Positions 8,865 to 17,325 of a stretch of DNA of 64,000 nt are shown one piece after another; the first letter of the stretch is position 1, and every line of letters begins with the position of its first letter. Origin of the DNA: Chitinophaga deserti (GTDB taxonomy: Bacteria; Bacteroidota; Bacteroidia; Chitinophagales; Chitinophagaceae); NCBI RefSeq assembly GCF_003149455.1, contig NZ_QFFK01000004.1:434001-498000 (forward strand), read 5' to 3'. Under the pieces are notes generated by a model. It had not been told where the DNA came from, ran no database searches, and was given only the letters and a program-made list of their open reading frames with translations. Position numbers and translations under genes: made by a program.

Positions 8865-10484
8865 CTATTCCACCTCCTCTATCCTAACCCGCCTAAGCTC
8901 GAGCGTATTAAGCCCGTCGCTGCTGAGCCCCAGCACATTAGGCTGCCTGAATCGCATCACCATATCGTAAAAAACAGGGATCACCGGCGCATCTGCCACA
9001 ATCATCCTGTCCATCTCCTGATAGAGCTTGTACCGCAACGAATCATTCGTTTCCCCCAGCGCCCTTTCATACAGCTGATCGAATGCCGGATTATTGTACC
9101 GCGTATAGTTCGGCGGCGCAGGGTTTTTACTGTAAAACATCGCCAGAAAGCTTTCCGCATCCGGGTAATCGGCTATCCAGCTGGCCCTGAAAAACGGTAC
9201 GGCTGATTTCGCCACCATATCAATCAGCGGCCCGCGCTGCATCACTTCCACCTGCACTTTAATACCCAGCTCCTGCAACTGCCTTGCCGCATAATCTGCC
9301 AGATCCGCATACAGCGGTATCGACACCAGCGTCATTCCCGGCATCCCCTTCCCGTTCGGATACCCCGCTTCCGCCAGCAGCTTCCGCGCCTTCACCGGAT
9401 CGTAGTGATATCCCCGCACTGCCGCCGTATCGAATGAGGGCAGTCCTGCCGGTACAAAACCCGAGGTGGCCGGGATGCCTTTATTGTTTCGCAGATAGGT
9501 GATCATCTTCACGCGGTCGAACCCATAGTTCACCGCCTTGCGCACCCTTACATCATGCAGCGGACTATTCTTCACCCCGGGCTTGCTTTCATCCATCACA
9601 ATCCCGAAATACTCCGTATTCAGATACGGTGTTTTCATCATCACAATCTTCCCTTCCCACTCCTTTTTCAAGGTGCCCTGCCGCGTAATCACTTCGTCTT
9701 TAAACGTGGCATCTATTTCATTGATAAAACTGAGCTGGCCCTGCCTGAACAGCAGGAACTCCGTACCCTTACTGTCTACAAACGATATCTGTACGGCATC
9801 GAGATACGGCAGCCGCTTCCCGGATGCATCGGTTTCATGATAGCGGGGATTTTTATGCAGTACCAGCCCCTGCCCTTCGTCCCAAAAATATAACTGAAAC
9901 GGTCCGGTACCCACAGGATGCTTGCGGAAATCCTTTCCGTAATGTGCTACTATTTCTTTCGGCACCACGCTGCAATATTGCATACAGAGGATGCCCATAA
10001 CAGGCTGGAAAGGTTGTAAGAGCGTAAGCCGGAAGGTACTGTCGTCTATTGCGGTAAATCCCGTTTCCGGGTTTACTTTCCCGTTGAATACCCAGGCGCC
10101 TGAAGAAGCAGTGGCGGGGTCCATGAGGCGTTTAAAACTATACGCCACATCATCCGCAGTCATTCTCCTGCCTTTGCCGCCGGGGAAGATGGGATGATCA
10201 TGAAAGAACACGTCGGTACGGAGCTGGAATGTATACTCCCGCCGGTCGGGCGATACCTCCCAGCTTTTAGCGAGGGAGGGCCTGATATTGAGCAGGCTAT
10301 CCGTTTCCACGAGTGTATTGAACACCTGGCGCACCGCCCACACAATAGCCTGATTTTTAGCGAATGCGGGATCGAGGGTGGGGATTCCGCCTTCCTGGTT
10401 ATAGCGGAACACCATTTTCCCGCTGCCGCGGCGCTCGCCGCAGGCGTAGAGAAGTACAAGCAGGAAGAATACGGAATATCTCAT
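8865..10484 (-). CDS. ABC transporter substrate-binding lipoprotein, family 5 (oligopeptide type)
   Basis: Extracytoplasmic solute-binding protein of family 5 (DppA/OppA fold), 539 aa, normal for the family. It starts with a short lipoprotein signal (lipobox LLYAC, Cys15). The fold signature is clear: GGIPTLDPAFAKNQAIVWAVRQVFNTLVETD near the N-terminus, LAKSWEVSPDRREYTFQLRTDVFFHD, and a C-terminal PNYTRYNNPAFDQLYERALGETNDSLRYKLYQEMDRMIVADAPVIPVFY. It should bind peptides or a related small solute. No permease or ATPase gene is adjacent, so it is an orphan binding protein here. Divergent from the M1 peptidase gene (122 bp apart), a pairing that would fit peptide scavenging, though this is inference. 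Confidence 0.92.
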   Translation of the reverse strand: MRYSVFFLLVLLYACGERRGSGKMVFRYNQEGGIPTLDPAFAKNQAIVWAVRQVFNTLVETDSLLNIRPSLAKSWEVSPDRREYTFQLRTDVFFHDHPIFPGGKGRRMTADDVAYSFKRLMDPATASSGAWVFNGKVNPETGFTAIDDSTFRLTLLQPFQPVMGILCMQYCSVVPKEIVAHYGKDFRKHPVGTGPFQLYFWDEGQGLVLHKNPRYHETDASGKRLPYLDAVQISFVDSKGTEFLLFRQGQLSFINEIDATFKDEVITRQGTLKKEWEGKIVMMKTPYLNTEYFGIVMDESKPGVKNSPLHDVRVRKAVNYGFDRVKMITYLRNNKGIPATSGFVPAGLPSFDTAAVRGYHYDPVKARKLLAEAGYPNGKGMPGMTLVSIPLYADLADYAARQLQELGIKVQVEVMQRGPLIDMVAKSAVPFFRASWIADYPDAESFLAMFYSKNPAPPNYTRYNNPAFDQLYERALGETNDSLRYKLYQEMDRMIVADAPVIPVFYDMVMRFRQPNVLGLSSDGLNTLELRRVRIEEVE

Positions 10485-10606
10485 AAAACGGAAGCATCAA
10501 GGTAATGAGAATTCGGGGGAATGACAAGGCTATGCAACCGTCCGTCAAAAAAAGGGCGTTGCATTTTCGCCAATTGAAATATATTGCCGTTTAAACTTAC
10601 CCTGTT

Positions 10607-12232
10607 ATGACGAGGCTGCTGCCTTTCCTGCTGACTTTGCTCTGTGTTACCAACGCTTTCAGCCAGCAAAACCGTTTCTCCCGGCAGGATACCCTGCGCG
10701 GTTCCCTCGGCGCCGGGCGCACCTGGTGGGATGTAACCTATTACGACCTTTCCCTCCGTGTGCTTCCTGAAACCAAATCCATCGAAGGCACCAACGTGAT
10801 CCATTACCGGGTAACCGGTGAGGGAAAGCAGATGCAGATAGACCTCCAGCAGCCTATGGAACTGCAGAAAGCCGTGCAGGACGGGAAAGAACTGACCTTC
10901 ACCCGCGAAGGCAATGTTTTCTTCATCGATATACAGGCCGACCAGCCCAAAGGAAAGCTCAAACAGATTGCACTCACTTTCGGCGGTAAGCCCCGCGAAG
11001 CCAAAAACGCTCCCTGGGATGGCGGTATCGTCTGGAAAAAAGATTCCCTCAACCGCCCCTGGATCGCCAGTGCCTGCCAGGGCCTCGGCGCAAGCGTGTT
11101 CTGGCCCAATAAAGACCATCAGAGTGAAGAACCGGATTCCATGCGGATAGCCGTGAACGTACCTGCCGGTCTCACCAACGTATCCAACGGCCGCCTCCGT
11201 TCCAAAAAGACAGAAACGGATGGCACCACCACCTTCACCTGGTTCGTTACCAATCCCATCAACAACTACGACGTAGCGCTCAACATCGGCCACTACGCAC
11301 ATTTCTCCGATACTTTCAAAGGCGAAGCCGGCACGCTCCCCCTCGAATTCTGGGTACTGGATTACCACCTGCCGGTAGCCAAACAACACTTCGGCGTCAC
11401 GAAGCCCATGATGCAATGCTTCGAGCACTGGTTTGGCCCCTACCCTTTTTATGAAGACACGTACAAGCTGGTGGAAACGCCTCACCTCGGCATGGAACAC
11501 CAGAGCGCGGTAGCGTATGGCAACCAGTATAAAATGGGTTACCGTGGCAAAGATCTCTCCGGCTCCGGATGGGGACTGAAATGGGATTTCATCATCATCC
11601 ACGAAACCGGCCACGAATGGTTTGGCAACAACATCACCACCAAAGACATTGCGGATATGTGGGTGCATGAATCGTTCACCAACTATTCCGAAACCCTTTT
11701 CACCGAATGCCGCTATGGCAAAGCCGCGGGTAACGCTTACCTGCAGGGTATCCGTAAAAACATCGCCAACGATATTCCCATTACCGGACCATATGGCGTT
11801 AACACGGAGGGTTCGGGTGATATGTATTACAAAGGCGCCAATATGCTGCATACCATCCGCCAGATTATCGGCAATGATGAGCGCTTCCGCCAGATACTCC
11901 GCGGACTGAACAAAACCTTCCGCCACCAGACAGTTACCGGTGCGCAGGTAGAGGAATTCATCAATAAGAAATCAGGTATCAACTTCGATAAAGTATTCGC
12001 ACAATACCTCCGTTATACCCAACCTCCCGTGCTGGAATACAGCATCGGGGGCGGACAATTAAAATACCGCTGGGTAACGGATGTAAAGGATTTCGATATG
12101 CCATTGAAAGTGAAGGCAGGTGGCAAAACACTTACCCTGCAGCCACGTACGGAATGGAAAACGATGCCGTTGAAAAACGGATCGGCCTTTGAAGCAGACC
12201 CCAACTACTATGTGATCCTACGAAAAGTATAA
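10607..12232 (+). CDS. M1-family zinc metallopeptidase (aminopeptidase)
   Basis: Exported M1 (gluzincin) aminopeptidase, 541 aa, removing N-terminal residues from peptides. A signal peptide covers about residues 1-20 (cleavage near AFS-QQ). The beta-rich N-terminal domain (VTYYDLSLRVLPETKSIEGTNVIHY) precedes the catalytic domain. Zinc ligands and catalytic Glu are in HETGHEWFGNN (H332, E333, H336), with E355 in MWVHESFTNYSE. The family GxMEN-type motif appears as LGMEHQSAVAYGNQY (HQ instead of EN after ME), a substitution seen in shorter bacterial M1 proteins. It is shorter than ERAP-type enzymes because it lacks the large C-terminal helical domain. The DUF5063 gene follows after 10 bp and is probably cotranscribed. 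Confidence 0.93.
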   Translation: MTRLLPFLLTLLCVTNAFSQQNRFSRQDTLRGSLGAGRTWWDVTYYDLSLRVLPETKSIEGTNVIHYRVTGEGKQMQIDLQQPMELQKAVQDGKELTFTREGNVFFIDIQADQPKGKLKQIALTFGGKPREAKNAPWDGGIVWKKDSLNRPWIASACQGLGASVFWPNKDHQSEEPDSMRIAVNVPAGLTNVSNGRLRSKKTETDGTTTFTWFVTNPINNYDVALNIGHYAHFSDTFKGEAGTLPLEFWVLDYHLPVAKQHFGVTKPMMQCFEHWFGPYPFYEDTYKLVETPHLGMEHQSAVAYGNQYKMGYRGKDLSGSGWGLKWDFIIIHETGHEWFGNNITTKDIADMWVHESFTNYSETLFTECRYGKAAGNAYLQGIRKNIANDIPITGPYGVNTEGSGDMYYKGANMLHTIRQIIGNDERFRQILRGLNKTFRHQTVTGAQVEEFINKKSGINFDKVFAQYLRYTQPPVLEYSIGGGQLKYRWVTDVKDFDMPLKVKAGGKTLTLQPRTEWKTMPLKNGSAFEADPNYYVILRKV

Positions 12233-12242
12233 TAACGATTCC

Positions 12243-12794
12243 ATGTCAACCCTGTTCCCTTATCCTTCCGGCGTAGTAACGCCGGAAACCGAAACCTATC
12301 TGTTGCTCGACAGCACACAGGATTTTCTATTTGCCGCTAAACGGTTCATCGACCTCACAGAACATCCCGGGAAGGATGCATTTGCTTATTGCCAGCAGGT
12401 ACGCCCATTGCTGACGCAATTGTATGCAGCCGGACTGCACTTGCAACCCATTCCCAAAACCGATGTGGAAGATGCCGATGATATTGAAGATCCGGCTTTT
12501 CACAATATCGGCATCCTGCTCAGCGATCTGGGCATCAACACTTATTACTGGGAGGCATACAATCCACTCATCACGGCCATGGAAGAGCCTGAACTGGGGT
12601 TGGGCTGGCTGGCAGACGACCTGCAGGATATATATGAAGATCTGAAGCGGGAGCTGCATGTGATCAAACAGGCACGCACTTCCGCCGAAGTGGAAATGGC
12701 CTGCCGGACATTGCATCTCGGCTTCCAGGGGCATTGGGGCAACCATTGTGTGAATGCCCTGCGCGCCCTGCATTATCTGCGCCGCGATAAATGA
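12243..12794 (+). CDS. DUF5063-family protein
   Basis: Small cytoplasmic protein (183 aa) resembling the DUF5063 family, whose function is not established. It is acidic and mostly helical: FLFAAKRFIDLTEHPGKDAFAYCQQVRPLLTQLYAAGLHL near the N-terminus, a strongly acidic loop (TDVEDADDIEDPAF), and a conserved-looking GFQGHWGNHCVNALRALHYL at the C-terminus. No signal peptide or membrane helix. It starts 10 bp after the M1 peptidase stop, so the two are likely one transcript. Its 3' end overlaps the convergent UvrA-like gene by 22 bp. Confidence 0.8.
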   Translation: MSTLFPYPSGVVTPETETYLLLDSTQDFLFAAKRFIDLTEHPGKDAFAYCQQVRPLLTQLYAAGLHLQPIPKTDVEDADDIEDPAFHNIGILLSDLGINTYYWEAYNPLITAMEEPELGLGWLADDLQDIYEDLKRELHVIKQARTSAEVEMACRTLHLGFQGHWGNHCVNALRALHYLRRDK

Positions 12795-15061
12795 CCGGAG
12801 AGATATTTCTGTAAGAACTTCCCGGTAACGGAATGTGGATCTGCGGCCAGCGCAGCAGGTGTTCCTTCAAACACCACTGTGCCTCCTTCGCGCCCCGCAC
12901 CGGGGCCCAGATCAATGATATGATCCGCCTGACTGATCACATCGAGGTTATGCTCTACTACAATCAGCGTATTCCCCTTATCCACGATGCGGCTGAAGAT
13001 CTGCAGCAGCCGTGCCACATCGCTCATATGCAGGCCCGTAGTAGGTTCATCCATGATGAACAGCTGATCCTCCGCTTCCTCTAACCGCATGGCCAGTTTA
13101 ATACGCTGGCGCTCCCCGCCGGATAAGGTAGACAGTGGCTGGGAAAGGGTAAGATAACCAAGCCCTGTATCCCGCAGTTTTTCCAGCATGGTGCGGATGG
13201 CATCAGCAGCTGAGAAAAATACGATGGCTTCATCTACAGTCTGATGCAGTGCTTCATAAATATTTTTACCGTTTAAGCGGTATTGCAGTGCTTCCTCCGT
13301 GTATCGCTTACCGCCGCATTCTTCACACGTGGTGGTGACGGGGTCCATAAAAGCGAGGTCGAGCGTGATTTCACCCAGTCCTTTGCAGACAGGGCAACCG
13401 CCTTCGGAGTTGCTGCTGAAGAGCGACATGCGTACTTTATTCTCTTTAGCAAACATCCCCCTGATCTCATCAAAGATCTCCGTGTACGAGGCCATATGGG
13501 AACGCCGGGTACCAGTTATAGGCGATTGGCTGATACGGATGGCGTTGGGTACCTGTTTGGGTAAAACACCGTTAATCAGACTGCTTTTACCTGAACCAGC
13601 CACACCGGTAACAACCGTCAGTACTCCTTTCGGAATTTTCACGCTAACGTTCTTCAGGTTGTGCAGCCGGGCATTCCTGATGCTGATCCAGTTATCAGGA
13701 ATTCGCGGTGTGGAATTAATGCGGGGTTTACGGTTCCAATATTGTGCGGTCAAGGTATCGGATTCCCTCAGTTCATCGAGGGGGCCTTCGAACACGATGT
13801 TCCCTCCTTCCGTTCCTGCATGGGGCCCCATGTCCACAATATGGTCCGCTACGGCAATCACGTCGGGGTCGTGTTCCACAACGAGAACGGTGTTGCCTTT
13901 ATCGCGCAGTTGAAACAGCAGTTGATTGAGCTGGTGTACGTCTCTGGGATGAAGGCCGATGCTGGGCTCATCGAGGATATACGTCATATCCGACAAACTA
14001 CTTCCCAGGTGCCGCACCATCTTGATACGTTGCGACTCGCCGCCGGAAAGGGTTCCGGTTTCCCGGTTGAGTGTGAGGTAGTGCAGCCCGATGTCGATCA
14101 TATGCTGCAGCCGTTCGTTGACAGCCTTTACCATTGTGACGGCCTGCGGATGTGTTATTGCAGCTATGAATTCCGCCAGCACAGGAATTTCCATGGCAGC
14201 GCAATCCGCAATATTGTATTTACCGATGCGGCAGGAAAGCACCTTATCGTTGAGGCGTGTGCCTTTACAGGCCGGGCAATCGCCCCGCGTCAGTACCTTT
14301 TCAAATGCTGTCTTATGTTTGCCTGACAGTTCTTTTGAATCTTTGGCGAGGTAGCTCCTTCTGAACCGGGGCACGATACCTTCATAGAACTTCTGTGAGC
14401 GTGGCCAGCAGGGCAATGGATCAGGCAGTTTCAGTTCATCGGCATACAGCAGGTTGTGCCATTCTTCTTCCGTATAATCTTCCAGTTTCTTATCCGGGTC
14501 GAACAGGTTGGAACAGACGTAACGGCTGAACCGCCAGCTTCCCCTTGCGAACGTAGGGAAAAGTATGGCGCCTTCGTTGAGGGATTTTGAAGTATCGAAA
14601 AACTGATCGGTATCCAGTACCGAAACCTTGCCCAGCCCTTCACACTCCGGGCACATGCCGTTGGGGTGGTTAAAGGAAAAGATATCGGAGTAACCGATGA
14701 ACGGCTGTCCTATCCGGGAGAAGAGCAACCGCAGCAGGGTGTATATATCTGTAGCAGTTCCTGCGGTGGAACGTGCATTGCCGCCAATGGGCTTCTGATC
14801 GATGATAACGGCGGGTGATAGATTAGACAGCTCCGTGGCATCGGGATGCCCGTAATGCGGTAGCCGGTGGCGGATAAAGGCCGGGAAAGTCTCGTTCAGC
14901 TGCCGTTGCGATTCTGCCGCAATGGTATCGAATACGAGTGATGATTTCCCTGAGCCGGATACACCGGTAAAAACAGTAATCCTGTTCTTAGGGATGCGCA
15001 GGGAAATATTCTTCAGGTTATGTTCCCTCGCTCCTTTGATGATGATATGTTCTTTCCGCAT
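12773..15061 (-). CDS. UvrA-like ABC-class excinuclease paralogue (short form)
   Basis: UvrA paralogue of 762 aa, clearly shorter than canonical UvrA (about 940 aa). Two ABC ATPase halves are intact: Walker A GVSGSGKSS and GVAGSGKSS, signature LSGGESQRIKMVRHL and LSGGERQRIKLAMRL, Walker B ILDEPSIGLHP and IMDEPTTGLHM. The C-terminal zinc module is present (CPVCKGLGEI with CEECGGKRY), and short CxxC pairs lie in the first half (CPECEGLG, CPACKGTR). Short UvrA homologues are associated with drug resistance or specialised damage tolerance rather than core repair; which role applies here is inference. Translation starts at an ATG preceded by a strong GGAGG that lies in a hairpin. Confidence 0.92.
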   Translation of the reverse strand: MRKEHIIIKGAREHNLKNISLRIPKNRITVFTGVSGSGKSSLVFDTIAAESQRQLNETFPAFIRHRLPHYGHPDATELSNLSPAVIIDQKPIGGNARSTAGTATDIYTLLRLLFSRIGQPFIGYSDIFSFNHPNGMCPECEGLGKVSVLDTDQFFDTSKSLNEGAILFPTFARGSWRFSRYVCSNLFDPDKKLEDYTEEEWHNLLYADELKLPDPLPCWPRSQKFYEGIVPRFRRSYLAKDSKELSGKHKTAFEKVLTRGDCPACKGTRLNDKVLSCRIGKYNIADCAAMEIPVLAEFIAAITHPQAVTMVKAVNERLQHMIDIGLHYLTLNRETGTLSGGESQRIKMVRHLGSSLSDMTYILDEPSIGLHPRDVHQLNQLLFQLRDKGNTVLVVEHDPDVIAVADHIVDMGPHAGTEGGNIVFEGPLDELRESDTLTAQYWNRKPRINSTPRIPDNWISIRNARLHNLKNVSVKIPKGVLTVVTGVAGSGKSSLINGVLPKQVPNAIRISQSPITGTRRSHMASYTEIFDEIRGMFAKENKVRMSLFSSNSEGGCPVCKGLGEITLDLAFMDPVTTTCEECGGKRYTEEALQYRLNGKNIYEALHQTVDEAIVFFSAADAIRTMLEKLRDTGLGYLTLSQPLSTLSGGERQRIKLAMRLEEAEDQLFIMDEPTTGLHMSDVARLLQIFSRIVDKGNTLIVVEHNLDVISQADHIIDLGPGAGREGGTVVFEGTPAALAADPHSVTGKFLQKYLSGHLSRRR

Positions 15062-15063
15062 GG

Positions 15064-15083
15064 TTTCCTCCGTTTGGAGGAAA
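15064..15083 (-). promoter_or_regulatory. Ribosome-binding site of the UvrA-like gene inside a perfect hairpin
   Basis: On the minus strand TTTCCTCC, a 4-nt loop AAAC and GGAGGAAA form an 8-bp perfect stem. The 3' arm is the Shine-Dalgarno sequence, ending two bases before the ATG at 15061. The stem starts right at the stop codon of the upstream lipoprotein gene (15084-15086), so ribosomes finishing that gene could open it, suggesting translational coupling. Strong Shine-Dalgarno sites are uncommon in Bacteroidota. Confidence 0.7.
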
Positions 15084-15452
15084 TCACTTCAATTCCCGTA
15101 CCGTTATCTGAATCTGGTCTTCCATTTGCCAGCGTTCGCCGGATATGTGGAGGGTATCACCTGGTTTGGCAGTGCGGAATTGCATGTGATCGTTAAGGTT
15201 AGACATTGAAATGGTGGCATAGAATACAGAGTCCTGCGCGGTTTTGATCTTCGCGGTATATCCGTCTTTCCCTACAATCACTTCCTGTACTACTCCGGTA
15301 ACGGGCGGGGGGCCATCTTCCACAGGTATTTCTTCCACCGGCTTAACCGGTGTGGCCGGTACCGAATCTTTGGAAGATTGTTCTGCCGTACCGCTGTTGC
15401 AGGCCGTCATGGCTATCATTGCAGTTGCGGCAAAAAAGGTTACGAATTTCAT
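15084..15452 (-). CDS. Small lipoprotein of unknown function (OB-fold-like)
   Basis: Predicted lipoprotein of 122 aa with lipobox MTAC after a short signal sequence. After a Pro/Val/Glu-rich linker (VPATPVKPVEEIPVEDGPPP) there is a compact beta-rich domain, about residues 50-122 (TGVVQEVIVGKDGYTAKI ... PGDTLHISGERW), whose strand pattern recalls small OB-like folds. I do not recognise a specific family. The start is the ATG at 15452; an in-frame TTG two codons upstream is less likely. It precedes the UvrA-like gene by 22 bp on the same strand and is probably cotranscribed with it. Confidence 0.75.
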   Translation of the reverse strand: MKFVTFFAATAMIAMTACNSGTAEQSSKDSVPATPVKPVEEIPVEDGPPPVTGVVQEVIVGKDGYTAKIKTAQDSVFYATISMSNLNDHMQFRTAKPGDTLHISGERWQMEDQIQITVRELK

Positions 15453-15492
15453 AGTCAATGGTTTAAGTCCCGGAAATTAAGAAAACTTTTAC

Positions 15493-15523
15493 AAAAGAAA
15501 AGGCCGCACCAATAAGTGCGGCC
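15493..15523 (-). terminator. Intrinsic terminator after the second SusD gene
   Basis: On the minus strand GGCCGCAC and GTGCGGCC (15516-15523 with 15502-15509) form a perfect 8-bp stem with a 6-nt loop, followed by TTTTCTTTT. It lies 27 bp past the susD stop and before the small lipoprotein gene. Confidence 0.85.
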
Positions 15524-15549
15524 TTTCGGAATATCAATATGAGACACTG

Positions 15550-17319
15550 TTAATCAAGTGTAGGAACAAATGTTCCGCCCCAGTCCTTGTTCTGAACAAG
15601 TTTAGGGTTACGGTCGATCCAGTCGCGGTGCAGCGGGAAGAAATAATACGTATCAGGTACTGTATTTACTTTCACACCGGTGCGTGGCACCTGCTGCAAT
15701 ACATAACGGAAATTGGATTCCGTGAGAGAATTGGCAGCAGCGAGGCCTGCGGCTTTCCTGAGATCCATGTCTGTACCGTTTGCTTCGATGGTAATGGCTT
15801 CCAAACCGTATTTGGTGGTATTGTTCAGCTTGCTGAGCATACGCAGGCGGCGGAGGTCCCAGAAGCGGTGGCCTTCGAAGCAGAGTTCGATGTTCCTTTC
15901 ATTGAGGATTGCCTCGCGCATCTGTTCACGGGTAGTGGCTACAATTCCATAATTACCATCAACACCGGGTTCAATACCTGCGCGCTGGCGGATAGCTTTC
16001 AGGATATCCATGGCTTCATTGATACGGCCGGTTTCATTGGCAGTTTCTGCATAGTTGAGCATCACTTCCGCAAACCGCATCAGCACGAAATCCACATCAT
16101 ATTGCAGTACCTGTGCTCCTGTGAGGCGCAGCAGGCTGTTTTTCAGGATGAAGAAACCCGAATAGCGGTCCATGTTGGAAGAGTTAACGGCAGCTGCAGG
16201 ATTAGTCCCGAAATCGTCCAGCGGGTCAGCAATACCCAGCATGGTATACAACCGTTTATTGGTTTTGCCGCTTACCGGATAGTTCTTACCATTCCATACA
16301 ATGGCTTTGTTGAATCGGGGGTCGCGGTTTTCCCAGTAGGATTGCTGGAATACTGCTTCGGTTTTGTGATAAGCACTTGTAGGATCATTATACAGCTTTC
16401 CGTCTTTCATGGGGAAAGCTTTGATGAATTCCCAGGTGGGTACCGCCGAAGCAGGGCCGCGGCTTTCTGAACCGGGGCGCACACCGTTATCCCAGTTCGT
16501 AACCTTGCTGGGGTATTGGTTGATAACGGGGAACACGGTTTCAGGGCCTCTTTCAACGATGGTGATATTGGCGTAATCGTCTACCAGCTTAAAGCCTTTC
16601 GCCTTCAGATCGTCATATGCCTTTTTATTGGCAGTATACGCAGCAGCCCAATCCGTATTGTTCCATGGATTGGAAGAATGGAACTGGGGAGAGGCTTTGT
16701 AGAGGAGAACTTTCGCCTTAAACGCCAGTGCAAACATATCATCGATTTTACCATAATCGGCAGACGTTGGCGTGTTATACTCCGGCAGCAGTGCGATGGC
16801 ATCGTCAATATCTTTGATGATAAGATCAAAGCATTCGGCGGTGGAGTTACGGGGAATGTAGAGGTCATCCGTAAAACGGTCCTGCGGTACTTTCAGGTAA
16901 GGCACACCGCCATGGTACATCACCATTCTGAAGTAGATATAAGCCCGGAGGAAAAGCGCCTGGGCGGTGATGCTTTCCTTGGCAGCCTGCCGCAGGTTAC
17001 CTTTCTGCACATCAATGATAGCCTGGTTGATGAGGCGGATGCGTCCATAGTCCCACAGCTTAAAGTTACCGTTGTTGGTAAGTATAAGATCCTTGGGCAG
17101 GGCGATGCCTATCACCTGTTCGGAAAAGCGGTCTTCCGAAGGGCTCCAGTTGCCGAACACCGTATAAATGTTGGCGATGTATGCATTGGCCAGGTTTTCA
17201 TCGTTCCACACCTGTTCCGGTTTGTAGGAATTGATGTCTTCTATATCGAGCACTTTTTTGCAGGATGCGAACATTCCTGCGGCAAGTACTATAGCTATTA
17301 CTGTCTTTTTCATGATCAT
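15550..17319 (-). CDS. SusD/RagB-family outer-membrane lipoprotein
   Basis: SusD-family lipoprotein (589 aa), the surface-exposed binding partner of the SusC encoded 6 bp upstream. Lipobox FASC follows a standard signal (Cys about 20). Typical SusD features: AQALFLRAYIYFRMVMYHGGVPY, a middle variable region, and the C-terminal NERNIELCFEGHRFWDLRRLRML motif, ending PETYYFFPLHRDWIDRNPKLVQNKDWGG-like. Two in-frame ATG codons (17319 and 17313) are possible. No glycoside hydrolase adjoins this pair on its downstream side, so its substrate is open; it may work with the locus at 21-33 kb. Confidence 0.93.
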   Translation of the reverse strand: MIMKKTVIAIVLAAGMFASCKKVLDIEDINSYKPEQVWNDENLANAYIANIYTVFGNWSPSEDRFSEQVIGIALPKDLILTNNGNFKLWDYGRIRLINQAIIDVQKGNLRQAAKESITAQALFLRAYIYFRMVMYHGGVPYLKVPQDRFTDDLYIPRNSTAECFDLIIKDIDDAIALLPEYNTPTSADYGKIDDMFALAFKAKVLLYKASPQFHSSNPWNNTDWAAAYTANKKAYDDLKAKGFKLVDDYANITIVERGPETVFPVINQYPSKVTNWDNGVRPGSESRGPASAVPTWEFIKAFPMKDGKLYNDPTSAYHKTEAVFQQSYWENRDPRFNKAIVWNGKNYPVSGKTNKRLYTMLGIADPLDDFGTNPAAAVNSSNMDRYSGFFILKNSLLRLTGAQVLQYDVDFVLMRFAEVMLNYAETANETGRINEAMDILKAIRQRAGIEPGVDGNYGIVATTREQMREAILNERNIELCFEGHRFWDLRRLRMLSKLNNTTKYGLEAITIEANGTDMDLRKAAGLAAANSLTESNFRYVLQQVPRTGVKVNTVPDTYYFFPLHRDWIDRNPKLVQNKDWGGTFVPTLD

Positions 17320-17325
17320 GCTTTT

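Noticed and set aside
10481-11926. A 481-codon open frame antisense to the M1 peptidase gene
   Set aside because: It mirrors the well-supported peptidase frame, has no start context or motif, and its composition is that of a reverse-frame shadow in G+C-rich coding DNA.
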